Notes: generated by a model not told the origin, from the sequence alone. Positions 14,701-23,662 are shown, counted from the first letter of the stretch. The stretch: 64,000 bases of DNA from Sporichthyaceae bacterium (GCA_036269075.1 DATASX010000069.1:1-64000); one strand, 5' to 3'. A program made the numbers and translations.

Positions 14701-15858
14701 ATGGAATATCCAGTCGTGGTGTCAGCGGTGCGGACGCCGCTCGGTCGCCGCAACGGTGGTTACGCCGGGGTGCACCCGGCCCGGTTGCTCGGCGCGGTCC
14801 AGCGGGCCGCGGTGGAGACTGCGGGGGTGGACCCGGCGCTGGTTGGTCAGATCGTGGGTGGCACGGTGGCGCAGGTGGGCGAGCAGGCCTTCAACCTGAC
14901 CCGGACCGCTTGGCTGGCCGAGGGTCTGCCGGCCACGACGGCGGCCACGACCGTGGATGCGCAGTGCGGGTCCAGCCAGCAGGCGTTCACCCTCGCCGCC
15001 GCGCTGATCGCCGGTGGAGTCTGCGATGTCGCCTTGGCCTGCGGGGTGGAGTCGATGACTCGCCTGCCGATCGGGTCGAACTTCCGCAAGGACTTCGACC
15101 TCGGTCGTCCGGTGCCGCAGGCGTACCAGCGGCACTACGACTTCCTCAACCAGTTCCAGGCCGCGGAGCGCATCGCCGGGATGTACGGCATCGACCGTGC
15201 GGCGGCCGACGAGTTCGGGATGACCTCCCAGCGCAGGGCGATCGACGCCTGGGACCGCGGAGCGTTCGACACCCAACTGCTGCACGCCCCGGTCGAGGAC
15301 GAGCAGGGGCAGGCGATCAAGCCGGCCCGCGACGAAGGACTGCGGGAACCGGTGCCGGAGCAGGTGAAAGCACTGCAGCCGGTCGTGCCGGGCGGCGTGC
15401 ACACGGTTGCCGCGTCCTCGCAGATCTCCGACGGTGCCTCGGCGGTGCTGCTGATGTCCGAGCGCCGGGCCGCCCGGTTGGGCGTGACGCCGATGGCCAG
15501 AGTGGTCGACTCGATCATGGTCGGGGTCGACCCGGTGACCATGTTGCTGGGTCCGCATCGGGCGGTGCCGGCATTGCTCGAGCGGACCGGCCTGGCGATC
15601 GACGACTTGGACCTCATTGAGATCAACGAGGCCTTCGCCTCGATCGTGCTCTCTTTCGTCACCGAGACCAAGGCCGACCCGGCGGTCGTCAATCCCAACG
15701 GCGGTGCGATCGCCCTCGGACATCCACTCGGTGCCACCGGATGTGTACTGGCGACCAAGGCGGTGCACGAACTGGCCGCCGGTCGCGCGGCACGTGCCTT
15801 GGTCACCATGTGTTGCGGTGGCGGTCTGGGAACGGCGACCGTGCTCGAACGACTCTGA
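14701..15858 (+). CDS. Thiolase / acetyl-CoA acyltransferase
   Basis: The product is 385 residues. The nucleophile Cys 89 lies in DAQCGSSQQA, the His in GGAIALGHPLGATG and the second Cys in TMCCGGGLGT. These are the full catalytic set of type II degradative thiolases, which cleave 3-ketoacyl-CoA with CoA. It opens a four-gene run (thiolase, BadI-like, BadH-like, MarR) with short gaps of 29, 16 and 7 bp. Its substrate is probably the dicarboxylyl- or branched acyl-CoA produced after ring opening by the next gene product. Confidence 0.94.
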   Translation: MEYPVVVSAVRTPLGRRNGGYAGVHPARLLGAVQRAAVETAGVDPALVGQIVGGTVAQVGEQAFNLTRTAWLAEGLPATTAATTVDAQCGSSQQAFTLAAALIAGGVCDVALACGVESMTRLPIGSNFRKDFDLGRPVPQAYQRHYDFLNQFQAAERIAGMYGIDRAAADEFGMTSQRRAIDAWDRGAFDTQLLHAPVEDEQGQAIKPARDEGLREPVPEQVKALQPVVPGGVHTVAASSQISDGASAVLLMSERRAARLGVTPMARVVDSIMVGVDPVTMLLGPHRAVPALLERTGLAIDDLDLIEINEAFASIVLSFVTETKADPAVVNPNGGAIALGHPLGATGCVLATKAVHELAAGRAARALVTMCCGGGLGTATVLERL

Positions 15859-15887
15859 TTTCGTCCTGAAGGAAGGCGCAGAAGCTG

Positions 15888-16682
15888 ATGCAGTACGAGG
15901 ACGTCTCCTACACCGTCGACGGCCCGGCCGCGGTAATCACGATCGACCGCGAGAAGCGCATGAATGCCTTCCGGGCCAAGACGATCGAGGAACTGATTCA
16001 CGCGTTCAAGCGGGCCTGGGCCGAGAAGGCTGTCCACGGAATCATCCTCACCGGCGCCGGCGACCGGGCCTTCTGCGTCGGCGGTGACGTCAAGCAGCGG
16101 GCCGAGACCGGGAACTACGGGCCCACCGACAACGGCCTGTTCGAGATCGCCTACTTCCACCGCCTGATCCGCGACGTGCCCAAGCCGGTGATCGCCGCGG
16201 TCAACGGGATCGCGATCGGCGGCGGGCATGTGCTGCACGTGCTGTGCGACCTCTCGATCGCCGCCGAGCACGCCACCTTCGGGCAGGCCGGCCCGCGCGT
16301 CGGGTCCTTCGACGGCGGCTTCGGCTCGGCGTACCTGGCTCGGGTCGTCGGGGAGAAGCGCGCGCGGGAGATCTGGTTCCTGCTCAAGCAGTACGACGCA
16401 GTCACCGCCGAACGCTGGGGCCTGGTCAACAAGGTCGTGCCCAAGGAGGAATTGCTCCCGGCGGCAAAGGAATGGGTCGAGGAACTCGCGGCCTACAGCC
16501 CGACCGCGATCCGCTTCCTCAAGCACTCGTTCAACGCCGACACCGACCACCAGGGCGGGCTGTCCCAGTTGGCCATCGCCGGCCTGGAGGTCTTCGCCGA
16601 GACCGACGAGGCCAAGGAAGGCGCGATTGCCTTCGCGGAGAAGCGCAAGCCCGACTTCGCCAAGCACCAGATCGGCCACTGA
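15888..16682 (+). CDS. BadI/MenB-like crotonase, candidate 2-ketocyclohexanecarboxyl-CoA hydrolase
   Basis: The product is 264 residues of the enoyl-CoA hydratase superfamily. The segments AFCVGGDVKQRAETGNYGP, IGGGHVLHVLCDLSIAAE and GQAGPRVGSFDGGFGSAYLA match the BadI/MenB branch rather than ordinary hydratases. BadI opens the 2-ketocyclohexanecarboxyl-CoA ring hydrolytically to pimeloyl-CoA; MenB makes the naphthoyl ring. The next gene resembles BadH, which makes the BadI substrate, and no other men genes are present, so the ring-opening role is preferred. ATG 15888 has GGAAGG about 12 bases upstream. Confidence 0.85.
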   Translation: MQYEDVSYTVDGPAAVITIDREKRMNAFRAKTIEELIHAFKRAWAEKAVHGIILTGAGDRAFCVGGDVKQRAETGNYGPTDNGLFEIAYFHRLIRDVPKPVIAAVNGIAIGGGHVLHVLCDLSIAAEHATFGQAGPRVGSFDGGFGSAYLARVVGEKRAREIWFLLKQYDAVTAERWGLVNKVVPKEELLPAAKEWVEELAAYSPTAIRFLKHSFNADTDHQGGLSQLAIAGLEVFAETDEAKEGAIAFAEKRKPDFAKHQIGH

Positions 16683-16698
16683 ACCCGAGGGGGAAAAC

Positions 16699-17457
16699 AT
16701 GAGCATCTCCATCGACCTGGGCGGTCAGGTCGCTGTGGTGACCGGCGGCGGTAGCGGGATCGGCGAAGCCATTGCCCGGACCCTCGGCGCCGCCGGGGCG
16801 CACATCGCCGTCGCCGACCTGTCGCTCGAGGCTGCACAGCGAGTGGCCAAGGAGGTCGAGGCCGCCGGCGGCACCGCGGTAGCCGTCCTGATGGACGTGT
16901 CCGATCGTGAGTCCGTGGAACTCGCCTTCGCCCAGATCCGCGAAAGCTTGGGCCCGGTCAACCACCTGGTGAACAACGCCGCGGCCTGGGCCATCAAGCT
17001 CTTCGCCGACCACACCGCCGCCGACGTCGCCAAGGTGGTCGGGGTAACGCTGACCGGGACCATCAACGTCACCCAGGTGGCCCTGCCGGACATCGTCGCC
17101 AACTCCGGCACGGTGGTCATCGTGAGCTCCGACGGTGCGCGTGTGGGCGAGGCCTGGATGAGCGTCTACGCAGGCGCGAAAGCCGGGCTCATCGGCTTCG
17201 CGAAGAGCGTCGCCAAGGAGGTCGGGCGCAACGGCGTGCGCGTCAATGTCGTCGCCCCCGGAACCACCCAGACCCCTGGGAGCACAGGGTTCATCGAGCA
17301 GGCCGGCGGGGCCGAGAAGATGGCCCGCGCCTACCCACTGGGCCGGCTCGGACAACCGCAGGACATCGCCGATGCCGCCCTGTTCCTGGTCTCGCCGCTC
17401 TCGTCGTGGGTCACCGGCCAGGTGCTCTCGGTGAGCGGCGGATTCACGATGGTCTAG
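16699..17457 (+). CDS. BadH-like short-chain dehydrogenase
   Basis: The product is 252 residues of the classical SDR family. It has TGGGSGIG (cofactor), NNAA, the catalytic Ser in VSSDGARVG and YxxxK in YAGAKAG. The stretches SDGARVGEAWMSVYAGAKAG and VTGQVLSVSGGFTM closely follow 2-hydroxycyclohexanecarboxyl-CoA dehydrogenase BadH. It would oxidise a ring 2-hydroxyacyl-CoA to the 2-keto form, feeding the upstream BadI-like enzyme. ATG 16699 follows GAGGGGG. It lies 16 bp after the BadI-like gene and 7 bp before a MarR regulator. Confidence 0.88.
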   Translation: MSISIDLGGQVAVVTGGGSGIGEAIARTLGAAGAHIAVADLSLEAAQRVAKEVEAAGGTAVAVLMDVSDRESVELAFAQIRESLGPVNHLVNNAAAWAIKLFADHTAADVAKVVGVTLTGTINVTQVALPDIVANSGTVVIVSSDGARVGEAWMSVYAGAKAGLIGFAKSVAKEVGRNGVRVNVVAPGTTQTPGSTGFIEQAGGAEKMARAYPLGRLGQPQDIADAALFLVSPLSSWVTGQVLSVSGGFTMV

Positions 17458-17464
17458 GAGAAAG

Positions 17465-17965
17465 ATGCCGGTCCAGCAGGACGTCGATTCGATTGAGTGG
17501 ATGCGCGCCCAGTGGCAGGAGCGCGGGGAGCCGGCTCCGGCACGCCTTGCCGCGATGACCTCGGTGATGCGAGCGAACGTGATCATGACCGAGGTGGTCG
17601 AACGGGCGCTGAAGAAGTTGAAGCTCACCCGAAGCGGCTACCTGGTACTGATCACCCTCCAGTTGGCGCCGAACAGCGAGCGACCGATGGGGCAGCTGAG
17701 CAAGTCACTGCTGGTCAATCCGACAACCATGACCTTGATCGTCGACCAACTGGAGAAGGCGAAGCTGGTCACCCGGCAACCGAACCTCGCGGACCGCCGG
17801 ACCGTTCTCGCGCGCCTGACGGCCAAAGGCCTGCGGACCACACGTGAGGCCAGCGCGGCACTGGCCGAGATCGGGTTCGGGGTGGGCGATCTGGACGAGA
17901 GGACCACACAGCGGCTCGTGGACGATTTGCGCACCCTACGCCGTGGCCTCGGCGATCAGGGATGA
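17465..17965 (+). CDS. MarR-family regulator, paralogue 1
   Basis: The product is 166 residues with a MarR winged helix at about 45-125 (MGQLSKSLLVNPTTMTLIVDQL, then the wing around DRRTVLARLTAKG). The N-terminus, DSIEWMRAQWQERGEP, is shared with two more MarR proteins at 32026 and 32591. It ends the thiolase-BadI-BadH operon. BadR, which controls the cyclohexanecarboxylate genes of Rhodopseudomonas, is also a MarR protein responding to a CoA-type intermediate, so a similar role is likely. Confidence 0.92.
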   Translation: MPVQQDVDSIEWMRAQWQERGEPAPARLAAMTSVMRANVIMTEVVERALKKLKLTRSGYLVLITLQLAPNSERPMGQLSKSLLVNPTTMTLIVDQLEKAKLVTRQPNLADRRTVLARLTAKGLRTTREASAALAEIGFGVGDLDERTTQRLVDDLRTLRRGLGDQG

Positions 17966-17974
17966 ACCTGGGGA

Positions 17975-18763
17975 TCAGTGTCCGTGGAACACGGCCTTGC
18001 GGCGCGCGGCCACTTCGACGATCGCGTTGCGGGCGTCCTCGGTCCGCAGCACCCGCGCCATCGCCCGGGCTTCCTGCTCCAGTTGCGTCTCGATCGGTTG
18101 GGTGTACACGTCGAGCAACAGGTTCTTGATCTCACCGAACGCGACCGTCGGGCCTTGCGCCAACTCCAACGCCAGGTCGTACGCGGTGGAGGACAGCTCG
18201 TCCTCCGCCACGACCTGCGTGATCAGGCCCCGCTCGCAGGCTTCGGCGGCCGACCAGATCTGATTGCGCATCAGGAACTCTGCCGCGGTCCGCACCCCGA
18301 GCCGACGAGGCAGGTAGACGGTCCCGCCGACGTCGCAGGACAGGCCGACGCCACAGTAGGCCGCGTAGAAACGGGCGGAGGTGGCGGCGATGCAGAAGTC
18401 GGCGGCCGCCGCCAGTGCGACCCCACCACCCACGCACATCGCATGCACGGCGACGACCACCGGGGCATTGGCCCGGGCCAGGCGCCCCAGCGCGAGGTTC
18501 ATCTGCCCGTTGGCGTTGTTCGCCCACTCCGGCATGGCGTCGAGTTCGGTGCCGATCGACTTCAGATCCAGACCGACTGAGAAGTAAGGCCCGTCGGCCT
18601 CGACCAGGACACACCGCACTGCCGGATCGGTCGCGCAACGATCCGCGATCCGCGCGAACTCGGTGCAGAATCGGACGTCGAACGGATTGCCCCGGTCGGG
18701 CTGGGCCAAGGTCACCCGGGCAACCCCGTCCGCCACGGCAAATCTGATCGACTCGTACGTCAT
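17975..18763 (-). CDS. Enoyl-CoA hydratase/isomerase family protein
   Basis: The product is 262 residues of the crotonase family. The oxyanion-hole segments are FSVGLDLKSI and CVGGGVALAAAADFCIA. GVGLSCDVGGTVYLPR carries an Asp but no Glu at the position of the second hydratase acid, which resembles delta3,5-delta2,4-dienoyl-CoA isomerases (ECH1, with DVGTLQRLP) more than hydratases. It may shift double bonds before a dienoyl reductase. It converges with the MarR gene, 9 bp apart, and is divergent from the SDR at 18870 across a shared operator. Confidence 0.88.
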   Translation of the reverse strand: MTYESIRFAVADGVARVTLAQPDRGNPFDVRFCTEFARIADRCATDPAVRCVLVEADGPYFSVGLDLKSIGTELDAMPEWANNANGQMNLALGRLARANAPVVVAVHAMCVGGGVALAAAADFCIAATSARFYAAYCGVGLSCDVGGTVYLPRRLGVRTAAEFLMRNQIWSAAEACERGLITQVVAEDELSSTAYDLALELAQGPTVAFGEIKNLLLDVYTQPIETQLEQEARAMARVLRTEDARNAIVEVAARRKAVFHGH

Positions 18764-18819
18764 GGCTCAACCTCTTCCGGTCGCGATTGGTCGCCTTCCC
18801 GGGCGCTCTTCCGACCATA

Positions 18820-18850
18820 TAGTCTAGGACTCGATATTCGATAGATCGAG
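18820..18850. promoter_or_regulatory. Candidate divergent operator (site c)
   Basis: TAGTCTAGGACTC is followed by CTCGAT (18830-18835) and ATCGAG (18845-18850), a six-base inverted repeat with a nine-base spacer. The site sits in the 106 bases between the isomerase gene (start 18763, minus) and the SDR (start 18870, plus). It shares AGTCTAG with sites at 26252 and 36248. Confidence 0.5.
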
Positions 18851-18869
18851 CGTCGTCGAGAGGGACACC

Positions 18870-19763
18870 GTGGCCTATCAGTCGATCTTCCGGCCGGATC
18901 TCTTCGACGGAAGGGTTTTTCTGGTGACCGGCGGCGGTAGCGGCATCGGCCGCTGCACCGCGCACGAGCTGACCGCACTGGGCGCCACGGTGGTCGTCGC
19001 GGGCCGCGACACCGCGAAGCTCGACAAGGTGCGCCAGGAGATCGAGGCCGACGGCGGCCGGATCAGCGTGCACGCCTGCGACATCCGCGAGGAATCCCAG
19101 GTGATCGCTCTGATCGACGACACCCTGACCGAGCACGGCAGGATCGACGGCTTGGTGAACAACGCCGGCGGACAGTATCGGCAACCGCTCAGCGAGATCA
19201 GCAGCAAGGGCTTCGAGGCGGTGGTCCGGCTCAACCTCTTCGGCGGCTTCATGATGATGCGCGAGACGTACAACCGATGGATGGCCGAACACGGCGGCGC
19301 GATCGTCAACATCATCGCCGACATCTGGGGTGGCTGGCCGGCCTACGGTCACTCCGCCGCTGCCCGCGGCGGGATGTGGACGCTGAGTCAGAGCGCGGCC
19401 TCGGAGTGGGCGCACGCCAATGTGCGGGTCAACTGCGTGGCGCCCGGTGGCATTGCCAGCAGTGGTTTCGACACCTACGAACCGGCGGCGCAGGACGTGA
19501 TCCTGCAGTTCCCGCCGCACATCCCGTTGCAGCGCTACGGGAACGTGGCCGAGATGTCCGGGGCGATCGTCTACCTGCTCTCGCCTGCCGCGGCCTACAT
19601 CACCGGCAGCGTGATCCGGGTCGACGGCGGCGGACCCAACCACCGGCCCTGCTTCAACCAGTTGCCGCCGCACAGCAGTTCGGTACCGTTCGACGGGTTC
19701 CCGTTGGACGAGGTCCCGAGGCTGCTGGTCGACGGGCCGAAGCACAACAGCACTCGGGTCTGA
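18870..19763 (+). CDS. SDR of the peroxisomal trans-2-enoyl-CoA reductase (PECR)-like group
   Basis: The product is 297 residues from GTG 18870. TGGGSGIG and NNAG are standard, but the usual YxxxK segment reads GHSAAARGGMWTLSQSAASEW, with His and Arg instead of Tyr and Lys. This pattern and the following RVNCVAPGGI resemble human PECR, which reduces 2-enoyl-CoA with NADPH. The C-terminus is about 40 residues longer than usual and ends GPKHNSTRV. It probably acts on enoyl-CoA intermediates. Its start lies close to the shared operator at 18820-18850. Confidence 0.88.
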   Translation: MAYQSIFRPDLFDGRVFLVTGGGSGIGRCTAHELTALGATVVVAGRDTAKLDKVRQEIEADGGRISVHACDIREESQVIALIDDTLTEHGRIDGLVNNAGGQYRQPLSEISSKGFEAVVRLNLFGGFMMMRETYNRWMAEHGGAIVNIIADIWGGWPAYGHSAAARGGMWTLSQSAASEWAHANVRVNCVAPGGIASSGFDTYEPAAQDVILQFPPHIPLQRYGNVAEMSGAIVYLLSPAAAYITGSVIRVDGGGPNHRPCFNQLPPHSSSVPFDGFPLDEVPRLLVDGPKHNSTRV

Positions 19764-19796
19764 GCGCCGAGAAACGGCGCGAGGAAAGTCGTGATG

Positions 19797-19822
19797 GCGA
19801 TAGTCGGATATTAGACGGTATT
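19797..19822. promoter_or_regulatory. AT-rich element before the HAD-acyltransferase gene (site d)
   Basis: The sequence GATAGTCGGATATTAGACGG lies 45-65 bases before ATG 19864. It contains ATAGTC and TTAGAC in inverted orientation, related to the AGTCTA half-sites at other units of this block. It probably marks a separate promoter for the three-gene unit that follows. Confidence 0.35.
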
Positions 19823-19863
19823 GTCGGTCGGGCGCGGCCCTACCTCTCGTTGACGGGAGCCTG

Positions 19864-21360
19864 ATGCCGACCGACGAAGCCACCGTTCGTCTGCTGGACC
19901 GGATCGCCCGCGGGCCCGTCGGGCCGAAGGTCGGAGCATTCTTCGACCTGGACGGGACGATCGTCGACGGCTACACGGCCGGGTCGATCTACTCCCATCG
20001 ACTGCGGCACGGCGAGATCGGTCCGTTCGAGATCCTGCGCACGCTGCGTCGGATGCGGGGCCCGACGATGACTGAGGAACAGTTCGAGGAACTCGTGCTC
20101 GACGGCATCCGCGGTTGGGCCCGGCGCCCCGAGGAAGAGATCGCGGCACTGGGCCAACGCCTGTTCTCCGGCGGACCGTCCGGCACGGTGGGCGATCTCT
20201 TCCACGATGCCCACCGAATCCTGCGGGCCCATCGCAACGCCGGGCACACAGTTGTCATCGCGACCTCGGCAACCCAATTCCAGGCTGCACCGTTCGCGCG
20301 CGAGCTCGAGGTCGAGCACCTGTTGTGCACCCGGTTGGAAGTCCGCGACGGGGTGCTCACCGGCGGCCTGGCCGGACGTACCTTGTGGGGCAAGGGAAAA
20401 CTGGTCGCCGTCCAGCGGTTCGCGGCCGAGGACGGCATCGATCCGGGCGAGTGCCACGCCTACGCCAACGGCGACGAGGACGTCGACCTCCTGCGTGCCG
20501 TCGGTCACCCCCACGCGGTCAACCCGCAGCCGGAACTCGCGATCGCCGCCGAGGCAAGCGGTTGGCCGGTGCTGCGCTTCGACTCCGGCAAGGCCGGCCG
20601 GCTCGACCCGCTGCCCGTGGTCCGCACCGCAACCATGTTCGGCACCCTGATGGCGGCAGCCGGCGTCGGTGTGGTGGCCGGCGTCCTGAACCGGAACCGC
20701 CGCACCGGCGTCGACACCGCGACCTCGCTGTTCGACAGCGTCGCCGGACCGCTGACCGGCATCAGCATCACCGTGCACGGGGAACACAACGCGTGGGCGG
20801 TGCGGCCGGCGGTCTTCTTCCTCAACCACCAGAGCACGATGATCGACTTCCTGGTGACCTCCCGGATCATCCGGTCCGGTTACACCGCGGTGGCCAAGGC
20901 CGAGGTCAAGCAGATGCCCGTGGTGGGGCCGTTGTTCGACCTGGCCGGCGTGACGTTCCTGGACCGCGCCGACCACCGACGCGCGGTCGACGGACTGCGT
21001 CCGGCCGTGGAAATCCTCAAGCACGGCACGTCCGTGGTGATCGCCCCGGAGGGAACCAGATCCTTGACGCCCCGCGTGGGCCAGTTCAAGAAGGGCGGTT
21101 TCCACCTTGCAGCGCAGGCCGGGGTACCCATCGTCCCGATCGTCATCCGCAACGCCGGCGAGGTCATGTGGAAGAACGCCCGCACCATCAGATCCGGTCA
21201 CGTCGAGGCTGTGGTCCTGCCCCCGATCAGCACCACCGGCTGGACCAAGAATGACATCGACGAGCGGGTCGTGACCCTGCGACAGCGCTACATCGACACC
21301 CTCGACAACTGGCCGGGCCGGGACGACCCGCAACGCATCGGAGGCACGAGGCATGACTGA
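19864..21360 (+). CDS. HAD-IB phosphatase fused to PlsC-type acyltransferase
   Basis: The product is 498 residues. The N-terminal half (about 20-230) is a HAD-IB hydrolase with nucleophile motif DLDGT at 28-32, TSAT and GDEDVD. The C-terminal half (about 300-480) is a lysophosphatidic-acid acyltransferase-like domain with FFLNHQSTMIDF and APEGTRS. The motif here reads His 322-x5-Asp 328 rather than the usual HX4D, which may alter activity. Similar HAD-PlsC fusions occur in mycobacteria and may make phosphatidic acid or dephosphorylate a lipid phosphate. The next gene overlaps it by 8 bp, so the two are co-translated. Confidence 0.9.
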   Translation: MPTDEATVRLLDRIARGPVGPKVGAFFDLDGTIVDGYTAGSIYSHRLRHGEIGPFEILRTLRRMRGPTMTEEQFEELVLDGIRGWARRPEEEIAALGQRLFSGGPSGTVGDLFHDAHRILRAHRNAGHTVVIATSATQFQAAPFARELEVEHLLCTRLEVRDGVLTGGLAGRTLWGKGKLVAVQRFAAEDGIDPGECHAYANGDEDVDLLRAVGHPHAVNPQPELAIAAEASGWPVLRFDSGKAGRLDPLPVVRTATMFGTLMAAAGVGVVAGVLNRNRRTGVDTATSLFDSVAGPLTGISITVHGEHNAWAVRPAVFFLNHQSTMIDFLVTSRIIRSGYTAVAKAEVKQMPVVGPLFDLAGVTFLDRADHRRAVDGLRPAVEILKHGTSVVIAPEGTRSLTPRVGQFKKGGFHLAAQAGVPIVPIVIRNAGEVMWKNARTIRSGHVEAVVLPPISTTGWTKNDIDERVVTLRQRYIDTLDNWPGRDDPQRIGGTRHD

Positions 21361-23662
21361 GTTCGCCGAGATCGGCGCCGGGATGACGGTCTTCGAGTAC
21401 GACGCGGCGGTGCAGGGCCCGGTGATCTGGTTGGACTCACCGCAGGCGGTGCTCGATTTCGTCGCCTCCTCAGGTGTGCGCGACTCGATCGTGCTGGCGC
21501 GTGGCGGTACCACCACGTTCCTGACCCCCGCGCTGGCCGCCGGCGTGAAGGCAGTCATGACTCTGCAAGGGGCACCGGAGAGTCACCTGGGCATCCTCGC
21601 CCGGGAGTACGGCATCCCCTGCCTGATGTCGGTGAGCTTCACGGAGGGCGTCCGTTCGGCTCGCGGCGAGACGATCCCGCCGGACGGGGCGATCATTCGC
21701 CTCGACGTCACCACCGCACCGCAGGGCCGCGCGTTCATTGCCGAGACCGACCGCGACTACGGCGACGCGGCGGCCGGCGCGACCGAGCCGGATCCGGCCG
21801 CCGCAGCCATGGCCGAGCAGTTGGCCGCGCTCATGGCCGCCTACCGCGGCGAGATCTCCGACGGCCCGCGTGGCGACCGGCAGTTGCGCAACCGGTTGCG
21901 TTCCGGTGTCCTGGACAACGTCCCGGAGAACATCGCCCGCGACCTACGACCGGACGAGCTCGACGACTACCTGGCCTACACCGGCTGGAACCTGTGGGAC
22001 CTGATCAAGACCAGGCAGACCGAAGGGGAGTCGGGTCTGATCCCCCGTCAGGAGTACGAGACCGTCGCCTTCGTCCAGCAGTGGGCGACCTACCGGCGGT
22101 GGATCGAGCTGATCACCGAGCGGATCGGCATCGACGGGGTCATCGAACTCGGCCGCATCCCGCGGCGCGAGATCGGCAGCAAGGCCAACCACGTCCGGAT
22201 CTGGGCTCTGGGCTCGTGCCCGTTGATCGGCAAAGGAATCGCCGCCGCCCTGGGTAAGGACCCCGGCCCGGACGTGCGTGGCAACGAGAACGCCATCATC
22301 GGCTTCCAGCGCCGGCTGCAGTACGGCCTGTGGGGAGCGGGACCCGGTTACGTCTCCGGTCGCGACTACAGCGTCCGGGTCCTCGGCCCGGACTGGCTGA
22401 CCCGGTTCGCCGATGAGGAGGTCCGCCTGGACGACCCGGAGCAGCTGGCCGCCTTCCGCGCCTTCAACGCCGCGACCGAGCTTTCCGGCTTCCTGCTGCA
22501 CTACGACTGCCGGGCGGCTCTCAACGACACCGGCCCGTACCCGCTGCCCGACGGCGGGTTCATGCTCGTGCGCGACCACTTCCTGCACGAGACCGTGCAC
22601 GAATGGACCGATGTCTACAAAGGCCTGCCCTACGCGGTCACCCAGGCGATGTTCTTCCGCCCGGAGACCCCGGTGACCATCACGATCAACGACATCGCCA
22701 CGACATTCGCCCAGCCCAAGAACTACCTGAAGTACCTGTCGGGTGTTGCCGTGTACGCCCGCGACACCTGGGACACCCCGGTATCCCAGGTTCGGAGACT
22801 GGACTTCCCGGAGATGGCCGCGATCGTGCAGCGGTGCAACGCCGCGATGCTGGAGCTGTACACGACGATCGCCAACACCTCATGGGACGAGCGGGTGCGC
22901 AACGGCGTCAAGGTCTACGCACGCGAGATGTTCCTGCCGTTCGCCCGCGCCATCGGTGTCTGGGACGAGATGGTCGGGGCCGACTTCGACGCGCTGGCGC
23001 CGTTGACCGAAGCGGTCTACCCGGCGCTGACCAGCGGCAGCGGTGAGGCGCAACAAGCCCTTGGCGGCGTCTTCCTGATGGGTCTCGGCCTGGTCCCGGA
23101 CACCGGCCTGGGGACACCACCGGAGCCGTCGCTCGACCGGGTGCCCGCCCTGCACAGACTGGCCCTGCGCGGGTGCCTGAGCGAACTGACCGGGCATCAG
23201 GAACTCGTGGACGCCGAACTGGTGGTCGCGACCCCCGCGGGATTCCTGCTGACGCCCCGTGGCCGCACACGTCACGACGAGGCACTCGTGGCCGAACGCG
23301 CAAACCTGGATCTCGACGCGCTCGCTGGGGTCTACGGTCGTTTCCTGTCGCTGAACAGCTCGATGAAGACGACCTGCGCCGCGGCGGCCGGCGCCTTCGG
23401 GGAGTCCCGGATGCTGTTGGCGGACGACATCGCCAAGCTGCTCGAGCGGGTGGCCCCGGTTCTGCGGCGGACCACCGAGGCGGTACCGCGGTTCGACTCC
23501 TACGAGCCGCGCCTCGCCGACGCGATGGGCCGTGCGGACGCGGGGGCCTGGGAGTATCTCGTGTCGCCGGCGTGCGAGTCGGTGCACACCGTCTGGATGG
23601 AGCTCCACGAGGACTACCTGCAGACACTTGGCCGGGACCGCGAGACGGAGGGCAGCTACTGA
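21353..23662 (+). CDS. Large protein with N-terminal PEP-utilising phosphohistidine domain; function unknown
   Basis: The product is 769 residues. Residues about 5-115 form a PEP-utilising-enzyme mobile domain with His 78 in GAPESHLGILAREYGIPCL, the residue that carries phosphate in PEP synthase, PPDK and rifampicin phosphotransferase. There is no ATP-grasp domain and no PEP/pyruvate TIM barrel. The remaining 650 residues are largely helical and unfamiliar to me; HDCRAAL- and HETVHEW-like patches might bind a substrate. The protein could receive phosphate from a separate kinase, as in phenylphosphate synthase, or the domain may be structural. ATG 21353 lies in an 8-bp overlap with the previous gene. 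Confidence 0.8.
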   Translation: MTEFAEIGAGMTVFEYDAAVQGPVIWLDSPQAVLDFVASSGVRDSIVLARGGTTTFLTPALAAGVKAVMTLQGAPESHLGILAREYGIPCLMSVSFTEGVRSARGETIPPDGAIIRLDVTTAPQGRAFIAETDRDYGDAAAGATEPDPAAAAMAEQLAALMAAYRGEISDGPRGDRQLRNRLRSGVLDNVPENIARDLRPDELDDYLAYTGWNLWDLIKTRQTEGESGLIPRQEYETVAFVQQWATYRRWIELITERIGIDGVIELGRIPRREIGSKANHVRIWALGSCPLIGKGIAAALGKDPGPDVRGNENAIIGFQRRLQYGLWGAGPGYVSGRDYSVRVLGPDWLTRFADEEVRLDDPEQLAAFRAFNAATELSGFLLHYDCRAALNDTGPYPLPDGGFMLVRDHFLHETVHEWTDVYKGLPYAVTQAMFFRPETPVTITINDIATTFAQPKNYLKYLSGVAVYARDTWDTPVSQVRRLDFPEMAAIVQRCNAAMLELYTTIANTSWDERVRNGVKVYAREMFLPFARAIGVWDEMVGADFDALAPLTEAVYPALTSGSGEAQQALGGVFLMGLGLVPDTGLGTPPEPSLDRVPALHRLALRGCLSELTGHQELVDAELVVATPAGFLLTPRGRTRHDEALVAERANLDLDALAGVYGRFLSLNSSMKTTCAAAAGAFGESRMLLADDIAKLLERVAPVLRRTTEAVPRFDSYEPRLADAMGRADAGAWEYLVSPACESVHTVWMELHEDYLQTLGRDRETEGSY

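Noticed and set aside
15888-16682. MenB of menaquinone synthesis
   Set aside because: No other men gene is present and the operon contains thiolase, a BadH-like dehydrogenase and a MarR regulator.
16699-17457. FabG of fatty-acid synthesis
   Set aside because: The SDGARVG and GQVLSVSGGFTM segments and the BadI-like neighbour fit BadH better.
15135-17628. Long minus-strand frames opposite the thiolase-BadI-BadH operon
   Set aside because: They are rich in Arg/Gly/Asp typical of antisense frames and match nothing; the plus-strand genes carry full catalytic motifs.
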